Positions 55,641 through 64,000 of a DNA stretch of 64,000 nucleotides are shown in pieces (positions within the stretch are counted from its first letter, which is position 1; every line of letters starts with the position of its first letter). Location: contig JAUIMM010001030.1 of the NCBI GenBank assembly GCA_031769625.1, forward strand, positions 721,501 to 785,500, read 5' to 3'. Position numbers and translations under genes: made by a program. The DNA comes from Taudactylus pleione. Taxonomy: Eukaryota > Chordata > Amphibia > Anura > Myobatrachidae. Below the pieces are notes generated by a model that had not been told where the DNA came from, did no database searches, and saw only the letters and a program-made list of their open reading frames with translations.

Positions 55641-56120
55641 CTTTAACAAATCATGCTGGCTGTATTTATTTGCCTGCTGCATTCATGTTTTTTAGTGATA
55701 GAGGTGTGTGTGTGTGACTGTGTCAGTCAGTGTGCGTGTCAGTGTCGGTCATGGGCTGAGTGGTATATTTTACTGTAGTGGTCCTAAATCCTGTGTAAGC
55801 TGTGCCTATTATATATATATTTTCCAAAAAATAAGTTATGCTTTAGTGCGCAAAAACAATCTTGCAGCTCCAATGGTACTAAAAACTGGAGTAATACCAC
55901 CTCCACAATGAAAATTTCTACAGATATAAGTACCCTGATAGCGCTGATTGAAGATAAACCTAATTAAAATCGGGATACATAAATAGGATATCCCTGGGTA
56001 TAAAATGATGTCACTTTATTCATATTTATACATAACATACGAAGAAATACAAAATCATAAAATATCATAGGGTATGACACGAAGGGGACAAGGGTTCCAT
56101 ACAATTTCTCACCCAAACAA
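55641..56120. other. Intergenic/intron, nothing specific
   Basis: A GT-rich run near 55707-55745, then AT-rich sequence leading into the inverted repeat. Confidence 0.4.
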
Positions 56121-57280
56121 GGTGCTGCGGTGGGCAAGTGCTAAATGAGCAAAGGGTCCCGGGCCTTAATGACTCGGCACCACCGCAGATAATGTGTAAG
56201 GTCCAACAACGTGGCTGGGTTTCCAAAACGTGTCCCTCTTGGTCCTTCCGATAGTCACCTTTCTGCAACGCGTTTCGGATCAATAATGGATCCTTTTTCA
56301 AGCAAAGGAGACTTGCTGTCTATCGCTTTCCCTTTTTAAACCCTGGATCCAACATCCGATTGGTCATCGCGTCCCCACGTATTGTCGGCGTGTGCGGCAG
56401 CCGCGTCACTTCCGGTGTTGGCCGGAAGTCTCATGCGTTCCACCTGACTAACTTCCTTCAGACATCCGGAAGTTATGTGCGTTCCACCAGTCGGCAAGGA
56501 GGGCTCTCTTCAGGATCACATATAGTGGTTACTAGGGGATAAGTACTTAGGTTCCGATCACGGCCATCTTTGTGTAAAATCAAAATCCAAAATAAATAAT
56601 ATCCTATCAGACTTTTCTATGTCTGCTGGATAAAAAGAAACTATGCCGTACTGCGTATTCCGGCACTGTCCATCCCTAACATCCAGCTAGACATTTCCTT
56701 ATTGGTCCTCCCAATAAATTGGAGACAGTGGTACGGGAGAAAAATGAAGGGAAAAATAAAAAGAAAGAAAATAGGGTTAAATACAATATTAATTAAAAAC
56801 TGAATAAAAATGTTAATCTAAAAACCACTTTAACTCAAAATCGGAGCCTAAGTACTTATCCCCTAGTAACCACTATATGTGATCCTGAAGAGAGCCCTCC
56901 TTGCCGACTGGTGGAACGCACATAACTTCCGGATGTCTGAAGGAAGTTAGAGTCAGGTGGAACGCATGAGACTTCCGGCCAACACCGGAAGTGACGCGGC
57001 TGCCGCACACGCCGACAACACGTGGGGGACGCGATGACCAATCGGATGTTGGATCCAGGGTTTAAAAAGGGAAAGCGATAGACAGCAAGTCACCTTTGCT
57101 TGAAAAAGGATCCTTTATTGATCCGAAACGCGTTGCAGAAAGGTGACTATCGGAAGGACCAGGAGGGACACGTTTTGGGAACCCAGCCACGTTGTTGGAC
57201 CTTACACATTATCTGCGGTGGTGCCGAGTCATTAAGGCCCGGGACCCTTTGCTCATTTAGCACTTGCCCACCGCAGCACC
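56121..57280. repeat. Large inverted repeat of PLE terminal sequence
   Basis: Arms 56121-56558 and 56840-57280 (about 440 bp each) are reverse complements with a few percent mismatch, separated by 281 bp. Each arm holds GATCCGAAACGCGTTGCAG preceded by a GGATC stem, a hammerhead-like PLE terminal sequence, on the minus strand at 56272-56303 and the plus strand at 57099-57130. The arms point away from each other. Confidence 0.85.
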
Positions 57281-57312
57281 TATTATATATATATATATAT
57301 ATATTTATTTAT

Positions 57313-60300
57313 TAGGGATGAGTGGGTTCGGATACTGAGTCCAGCTTGGGTTTTCCTGCCTGACTCTGATCTGAAATCAAGGCAAAACATCATCATCCTG
57401 CTGTCGGATCTCACGGGTTTTGGATTCTATAAATGGTCCCCGCGTCGGCGCCATTTTTCACTCCGGCTGTGGACAGTGAAGAGGGAGGGTAGGAGTTAGG
57501 GCTGGCTGGGCTGTGTTGTGCTGCTGTTGTCCATAGGGGCTGTGTCCACACCAAAATCCATAGGGGTTGGCTGGGCTGTGTTGTGCAGTGTCCCATAAAG
57601 GCTGTAGTCTTAAAGGGGTGCTGTAGTGTTGTCCAGGGGGTGATGTGTCCATCAGGGGTGCTGCCCCCAAGTGCAAAAAAACAATTATTTTTTTCTGTGT
57701 TTGTGAATTGTGTGCGAGCAGTAGCCGCACATGCATCAACAAAGTAGCAGCGCCAAGCGTGCACCTGTGTCATAAGTAAAGGGCCGGCTGGCTCATCTGT
57801 TGAAGTGTGGTGTAACCCCCAAAGTGCACTCCAAAAAAAATAAAAAAATCTTTCTTCTGGGTTTGTGAATTGTGTGCGCTGTAGCCGCATGTGCATCAAC
57901 AAAGTAGCAGTGCCAAGTGTGCGCCTGTGTCATAAGTAAAGGGCCAGCTAACTTGTCTGTTGAAGGGTGGTGTAACCCCCAAAGTGTGCTCCATCCCCCC
58001 CAAAAAATAAAATCTTTTTCTGCATTTGTGTGCGCCTTAGCCGCATGTATATATCAATATCACATAACTGGAGGACAAAAATTTGTCCGATAAAAATAAA
58101 ATAGGGAAAGATCAAGAACCACTTCCTCCTAGTGCTGAAGCTGCTGCCACAAGTCATGACATAGATGATAAAATGCCATCAACGTCGTCTGCCAAGGCCG
58201 ATGCCCAATGTCATAATAGAGGGCATATAAAATCCCAAATGACAAAGTTCAGGAAAATGACCTTAAAAAATACATTTAAATCATCTGAGGAGAAACGTAA
58301 ACTTGACAATATGCCATTTACGACACAGAGTGGCAAGGAACGGCTAAGGTCTTTCCCTATGTTCATGACTAGTGGTTCAGCTTCACATGACGATGGAAGC
58401 CCTCCTCCCACTACAAATATCAAACGAGTTAAGCTGGCAAAAGCACAGCAAATAACTGTGCGTTCTAAGAAGATATCACAAATCCCCAAGGAGAATCTAA
58501 TTGTGGTGGTGGTTGCGATGCCTGACTTTCCCAACACTGGACGGGAAGAGGTGGCTCTTTCCACCATTTGCACGCCCTCTGCAAGTGCTGGAAGGAGCAC
58601 CCACAGTCCAGTTGCTGATATTCAAATTGAATATGTCACTGTTGAAGTACAACAGGATGAGGATACTGGTGTAGCTGGCGCTGAGGAGCAAGTTGACGAG
58701 GAGGATTCTGATGGTGATGTGGGTTGTTTAAATCAGGCTACGGGGGAGACAGTTGTTGTCCGTGGGATGAAAAAGCCCATCACGGTCATGCCTGGGCAGA
58801 AGACCAAACATTCCACCTCTTTGGTCTGGCAATATTTCTATCCAAATCCGGACAACAACTGTCTTGCCATATGTACCATATGTAAAGGTGGAATAAGTAG
58901 GGGTAGGGACGTTAACCACCTAAGAACATCCTCCCTTATACGCCACCTGCAGTGCATTCATAAAAAGTTACTGTCAAGTTCAGAAACTTTGGCTAAGACC
59001 GTAAGCAGTCCAGGGACACTTAAATCCCTTTGTCCTGTTGTATCCAAGTGCCTGCAAACCACACCGTCAACTCCCTCTTCGTCAATTTCCTCCTTAGTCA
59101 GGATTGGAAGTAGTCCTGCAGGCCATGTCACTGGTATGACTGACTCCTCTCCTATCCGGGATTCCTCCGGAGGATCCTGCATTGCTATGCCTACTGCTGC
59201 TGCTGCTGCTGTTGCTGCTGGGAGTTGTTCATCATCCCAGAGAGGAAGTAGGAACACCACTACTTCATTTACTATGCAATTGACCCTCCAACAGTCCTTA
59301 GCGAGGAGGATGAAGTACAACAGCAGTCATCCTGAAGCAAAGCGGATAACTGAGGCCTTGACTGCTATGTTGGTGTTAGACGAGCGTCCGGTATCCGCCA
59401 TTAGTGCAGTGGGATTTAGACAATTGATGGAGGTAGTGTGTCCCCGGTACCAAATGCCATCTAGATTCCACTTCACTATGCAGGCAATACCGAGAATGTA
59501 CAGAGACATCAGAAAAAGTGTCCTCAGTGTAGTAAAAAATGCAGTTGTACCCAATGTCCACTTAACCACGGACATGTGGACAAGTGGAATAGGGCAGACT
59601 AAAGACTATATGACTATGACAGCCCACTGGATAGATGTATCACCTTACGCGGCAACAACAGCAGCGTCACCAGTAGCAGCAGCTCAGAAACACCAGCTCG
59701 TTCCAAGGCAGGCTACGCTGTGTATCACCGGTTTCAGTAAGAGGCACACTGCTGACAACATCTTAGAGAAACTGATGGCTTACCCCACTTAGACTCTCCT
59801 GAGGATTTGTGATATCTGACAATGCCACCAATATTGTGCGGGCATTACACCTGGGCAAATTCCAGCACGTCCCATGTTTTGCTCACACAATAAATTTGTT
59901 GGTGCAGAATTTTCTGAAACACAACAAGGACGTACAGGAGACGCTTTGGGTGGGCCAAAACATTTCTGGCCTTTTTTGCCTTTCAGCGGCTGTGTCCCGA
60001 AGACTGGAACACCAGCAAACAGTCTTGAACCTGCCCTGCCATCACCTGAAGCAAGAGGTTTTGACGCGGTGGAACTCAACCCTCTATATGCTTCAGTTGA
60101 TGGAGGAGCAGCAAAAGGCCATTCAAGCCTATACATCCATCATTGACATAGGCAAAGGAGGGGGTATGCACCTGACTCAAGCACAGTGGAGAATGATTTC
60201 CGTGTTGTTCAAGGTATCCAGCCCTTCGAACTTGCCACACGTGAAGTCAGTTCAGACACTGCCAGCTTGAGTCAGGTCATTACCCTCATCAGGCTTTGTG

Positions 60301-61723
60301 GAAGCAGCTGGAGAAAGTGAAGGAGGAGCTAAGACAGAGCGATTCTGCTCGGCATGTGGAACTTGTGGATGAAGCCCTTCATTCGCTTTGCCAGGATTCG
60401 AGGATGGTCAATCTGTTGAAATCAGACCACTACATTGTGGCCACCGTGCTCGATCCTAGGTTTAAAGCTTATGTGCTGTCTCTCTTTCCGGCTGACACAA
60501 GTCCGCAGAGGTGCAAAGACCTGCTGGTGAAAACACTGTCAGCTGAAGCGGAACATGACACGTCAACAGCTCCTTCTTCATTTTCTCGCGCAACTGGGGC
60601 TGCCAGGAAACAACTTCGGTATCCTAAGCAACCCGCTGGCAGTGATGCAGGGCAGGCAGGACCAAGTTTGGACATCTGGTCTGGACTGAAGGACCTGGCA
60701 ACAATTTCTGACATGTCTACTGTCACTGCATATGATACTGTCACCATTGACAGAATGGTGAAGGATTACATCGGTGACAGCATCCAAGTAGGCATGTCAG
60801 ATAGTCCGTACCTGTACTGGCAGGAAAAAGAGGCAATTTGGAGGCCCCTATCCAAATTGGCTCTATTTTACCTGAGTTGCCCTCCCTCCAGTGTGTACTG
60901 CGAAACAGTGTTTAGTGCAGCCAGGAACCTTGTCAGCGAAAGGCGTAGGAGGTTGCTTCCACAAAATGTGGAGATGATGTTCATCAAAATGAATTATCAA
61001 TTCTTCCAGGGAGACCATCCTCCAGAACGTACAGAGGGACCTGTGGTGGTGGATTCCAGCGGGGACAAATTAATACTCTGTGAAGATGAGTATGTACAGA
61101 AGAGGGTGAGGAATCGGTGGATGAAGAGGGTGAGGATGGCATCTTTCCTCCGTAGAGCCAGTTTGTGCAGGGACAGATTAATTGCCAGCTTGTTTTGTTG
61201 GGGCCCAAACGAACCAATCATTTCAGCCACAGTCGTGTGGTAGACCCTGGCACTGAAATGATTGGTTTGTTAAAGTGTGCATGTCCTGTTTATACAACAT
61301 AAGGGTGTGTGAGAGGGCCCAAGGACAATTCCATCTTGCACCTCTTTTTTTTCTTTGCATTATGCACTGTTTGGGGCCTCGGTTTTCAAACTGCCATCCT
61401 GTCTGCCACTGCAGTGTCACTACTAGATGGGCCACGTGTTTGTGCCGCCCACTTGTGTCGCTTAGCATAGTCATCTAGCTACCTCGGTGCAACCTTTTGG
61501 CCTAAAAACAATATTGTGAGGTGTGAGGTGTTACTGAGGTTAATAATAGCATAGGAGCAGAAAAACCTACAAATTCTCTGGTTTTAGCTGTTTTTATGCT
61601 TTTTTCCCAAAAAATACAGATCCAAAACACAAAACCCAGAACCCAATACACAGAAGGGTGGTTTTGGCAAAACCAATCCAGTTCCAAAACCAAAACACGA
61701 AAAGTGGCCGGTGCACACACCTA
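57313..61723 (+). mobile_element. Autonomous-type hAT transposon (decayed)
   Basis: 4.4 kb from TAGGGATGAGTGGG to GGTGCACACACCTA. The ends are related to the TAGGGATGTGC tips of the foldback element and the MITE at 20034. It encodes a BED/hAT transposase with two breaks. Subterminal sequence has several CCAAAAC/GTTTTGG motifs at the right end. The flanks (TTATTTAT and ACATATAT) match at only five of eight positions, so the duplication is uncertain. Confidence 0.8.
58083..61243 (+). pseudogene. hAT transposase with BED zinc finger (ZBED-like), broken
   Basis: Three consecutive open pieces. Piece 1 (58083-59792, 569 codons, first codon TTG): Ser-rich N-terminus, acidic stretch near 190-215, BED finger at about 245-295 (VWQYFYPNPDNNCLAICTIC then HLQCIH), then LTTDMWTSGIGQTKDYM with the first catalytic Asp. 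Piece 2 (59809-60270): SDNATNIVRAL with the second Asp, PCFAHTINLLVQNFL and LTRWNSTLYML. Piece 3 (60296-61243): YIVATVLDPRFKAYVLS, then the hAT dimerisation block WRPLSKLALFYLSCPPSSVY, FSAARNLVSERRRRLLP. Breaks lie at 59790-59810 and about 60230-60300. A working protein would bind the TIRs and cut out the element. Not active here. Confidence 0.92.
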
Positions 61724-61799
61724 ACATATATATGGCCAGATGTTTTTTTTATTGGTTCGGTAACCAAGGATTTGGAAACCCCCCTTTCAAAAACCTGCA

Positions 61800-61992
61800 T
61801 TTGCCACTGATATTAGAGCCCATTATGTAATGCCCTGTGTATTAGAGCCCATTATGCAAAGCCACTGTAGTTGTGCCAATTATGCAGTGCCCCCTGTATA
61901 AGAGCCCCCTATGCATTGCCCCCTGTATTAGAGCATCTTATGCAATTCCTTTGTAGTTGTGCCCATTATGCAATGCCCCTGTATAAGAGCCC
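61800..61992. repeat. Minisatellite, GCCCATTATGCAATGCCCC unit (left part)
   Basis: About 35-bp units alternating GTATTAGAGCCC and TTATGCAATGCCCC. Continues after the LTR at 63503-63720; the array was split by the LTR. Confidence 0.85.
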
Positions 61993-63502
61993 TGTCACAA
62001 TCCTGGCTAGTTTTTACCTTTGCTTTGAGACTTACCTCTGCCAGCTGCTCCATGGATCTGTGTTTGTAACTCTCTGGGGAGATCTGCTCTGGCTGAATCA
62101 TGCTGGCTGTGACATCTCTGTGTGTGCAAACTGCTCTCCTTCCCACACTGATTAATCATTTGGACTCTGCTCTGTCTGTGAGCATTGCTAGTCTTAATTG
62201 GAATCACAGGTGTGGTCCTGATTCTCAAGGGCTGCAGAGATGATTACTCCCTCTGCATGTTGTGCCTTGCTCCACTCAGAATGCCACTGCCAGACCACCT
62301 GTCTGTATCCACCAATTGCTGCCAGACTCTAGGTATATAGATCCTCCTCTGATAGCACTCTGTGCTTGAACATCTCGTTATGCCCCGTGGTGTACAACTT
62401 ATGCTATAGCTGTACCTCTGAGTACAGGTGTGTCCCAGGCTCCTGTTGGTTCCTAGACCAGTGCTATCTGTAAGCCTGCTGCGTTCAGCTATCCACGTTA
62501 CCATCTCTCACCTACGGCTCCCAGGCCGCAACAAGTAGCTCCCATGCTACCATCTCTCACCTACGGCTCCCAGGCCGCAACAAGTAGCTTCCATGCTACC
62601 ATCTCTCCACACGGCTACCCAGCCGCTCCAAGTAGCTTCCACGCTACCAGCTTCTCAACACGGCTACTCAGCCGCTCCAAGTAGTTTCCACGCTACCATC
62701 TCTCCACATGGCTACCCAGCTGCTCCAAGTAGCTTCCATGCTACCAGCTTCTCCACACGGCTACCCAGCTGCTCCTAGTAGCTTCCATGCTACCAGCTTC
62801 TCCACACGGCTACCCAGCCGCTCCAAGTAGTTTCCATGCTACCAGCTTCTCCACACAGCTACCCAGCCGCTCCACGTAACTTCCACGCTACCAGCTTCTC
62901 CACACTGCTACCCAGCCACTCCAAGTAGCTACCATGCAACCAGCTTCTCCACACGGCTACCCAGCCGCTCCAAGTAGCTTCCATGCTACCAGCGTCTCAA
63001 CACGGCTACCCAGCCGCTCCAAGTAGCTTCCACGCTACCAGCTTCTCCACACGGCTACCCAGCCACTCCAAGTAGCTTCTATGCTACCAGCTTCTCCACA
63101 CGGCTACCCAGCCACTCCAAGTAGCTTCCACGCTACCAGCTTCTACACGGCTTCCCAGCTGCTCCACGTAGCTTCCACGCTATCATCTATCATCTACGCT
63201 TCCCAAGCCACAACAAGTAGCTTCCACGCTACCATCTGTCTGCAAGCCCATCTACTAGTAACCTGACCAGCTCAGTCAGCCTTCCTGCCAGTCCCAGTCC
63301 GGTTCCTCCAAGTTCCTCCTGGTCCCACTCCAACTTTTCAAGTTTCCAGTTCCAGTCATTCATCATCAAAGACAGTTCTCACTGCTACCCAATTCTTATA
63401 TTAAAAGAGCTATTCATGTTACCCATGGTTCCAGTCCAGCCGGCCTCCAGTAATTCCAGTTCATCACCTGAGACAGGTAACTCACTAGCACCAACTGTGA
63501 CA
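61993..63502. mobile_element. Solo LTR (1.5 kb) with 5-bp target duplication
   Basis: Starts TGTCACAATCC and ends ACTGTGACA (TG..CA). Flanked by AGCCC on both sides (61988-61992 and 63503-63507). No internal coding region, so it is a solo LTR. A TATA-like GGTATATAG lies near 62330. Orientation cannot be decided with confidence. Confidence 0.82.
62495..63240. repeat. Minisatellite, about 48-bp unit, 15 copies, inside LTR
   Basis: Unit: GCTACCATCTCTCCACACGG then CTACCCAGCCGCTCCAAGTA then GCTTCC. Two sub-types: CACCTACGGCTCCCAGGCCG (ends of array) and CCACACGGCTACCCAGC (centre). Confidence 0.93.
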
Positions 63503-63720
63503 AGCCCCTCATGCAATGCCCCTGTATTAGAGCCCATTATGCAATGCCCCCTGTATAAGAACCCCTTATAAAATTGCCCCTTGTATTAGAGCCCCTTATG
63601 CAGTGCCCCCATTAGTGCCCATTTTGCAGAGCCCCCAGTAATGCCCCTTATGCAGTGCCCCAGTAATACCCCTAGTAGTGCCCCCAGTAATGCCCCTTAT
63701 GCTGTTGTGCCCCCTCCCAG
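63503..63720. repeat. Minisatellite, right part
   Basis: Continuation of 61800-61992: GCAATGCCCCTGTATTAGAG and then shorter AGTAATGCCCCTTATGC units. Confidence 0.8.
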
Positions 63721-64000
63721 TGTAGAACAGACCCCACTCCCCTGTACAGTACTTCCCTCTGTTCATGCTGGCCGCTGGACACTGCTCCAGTCCACTTGTG
63801 CATTAGGGGTAGAGAAAGTACTGTGATTGCAAGCTTAGCTGACCAAAAATCCTGTGCTGTGTCTTTTAAATTTGAGGGGTAGCATATATTACTATACTTG
63901 CTGGGTTTTTGTGGTAAAAAAAATATTTTCGTCTTTAAGTCATTTTAGATATTTCAAGGGATGATTGTTTTTTGAGAGGCATCATATATTACTGCACCTC
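63721..64000. other. No recognisable feature
   Basis: Contains a direct repeat GCATATATTACT / GCATCATATATTACTGCAC about 80 bp apart. No frame or repeat end identified before the window stops. Confidence 0.4.

Noticed and set aside
56065..57315. Two identical short frames beginning MKKDPLLIRNALQKG on opposite strands
   Set aside because: They are the two arms of the inverted repeat, not a conserved small protein.
57411..57902. Minus-strand frame of 163 codons
   Set aside because: Overlaps the untranslated leader of the hAT element and contains internal repeats. No recognisable domain.
57305..61731. 8-bp target duplication for the hAT transposon
   Set aside because: TTATTTAT and ACATATAT agree at only five positions in AT-rich DNA, too weak to claim.
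62495..63240. CRISPR-like array of regularly spaced repeats
   Set aside because: The units are contiguous with no unique spacers. It is a minisatellite in a vertebrate LTR.

Overview
This window looks like a stretch of large, transposon-packed vertebrate introns, most likely from an amphibian and probably an anuran. The evidence is spliced minus-strand exons with GT..AG borders, no bacterial-style operons, and a repeat mix typical of amphibian genomes: Penelope-like elements, a Gmr1-like Ty3/gypsy element, L1, Tc1, and many Harbinger- and hAT-type MITEs. No rRNA, tRNA or CRISPR was seen. The species call is an inference from the repeat content.

Host gene. Five exons on the minus strand (54360-54435, 45120-45220, 43360-43490, 38306-38430, 21572-21700) join in perfect phase. 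They encode the N-terminal extracellular stub and first transmembrane segments of a STRA6-family retinol/RBP receptor, most likely STRA6L (RBPR2). A sixth exon-like block (13-163, minus) is open, has good splice sites and is phase-compatible, but I cannot assign it.

Layout. 0.4-2.5 kb: Harbinger-type MITE and a dead Tc1 element. 2.5-7.2 kb: two Penelope-like elements (PLEs) in opposite orientation. 7.7-11.5 kb: MITEs and minisatellites. 11.6-19.5 kb: a PLE remnant split by a young Gmr1-like element of 5.75 kb (12721-18471) whose integrase lies upstream of reverse transcriptase. 20.0-27.4 kb: MITEs, including a hairpin-chain Harbinger family (five copies in the window), a perfect 256-bp foldback hAT, and telomere-like CCCTAA tracts. 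28.0-37.0 kb: one essentially full-length minus-strand L1 with a 9-bp target duplication, itself hit by a second L1 on the plus strand and by a LINE tail. 38-46 kb: exons interleaved with MITEs and a 2.65-kb hAT element carrying a 0.8-kb minisatellite. 47-54 kb: a PLE with an uninterrupted 560-codon frame. 54.5-64 kb: minisatellite-rich DNA, a large inverted repeat of PLE terminal sequence, a decayed autonomous hAT transposon with a BED finger, and a solo LTR with an internal 48-bp minisatellite.

I found no convincing new multi-gene system. The most unusual signals are the hairpin-chain MITE whose arms co-vary between copies, the repeated hammerhead-like motifs in PLE-derived DNA, and the copia-like domain order and SCAN-like capsid of the gypsy element.
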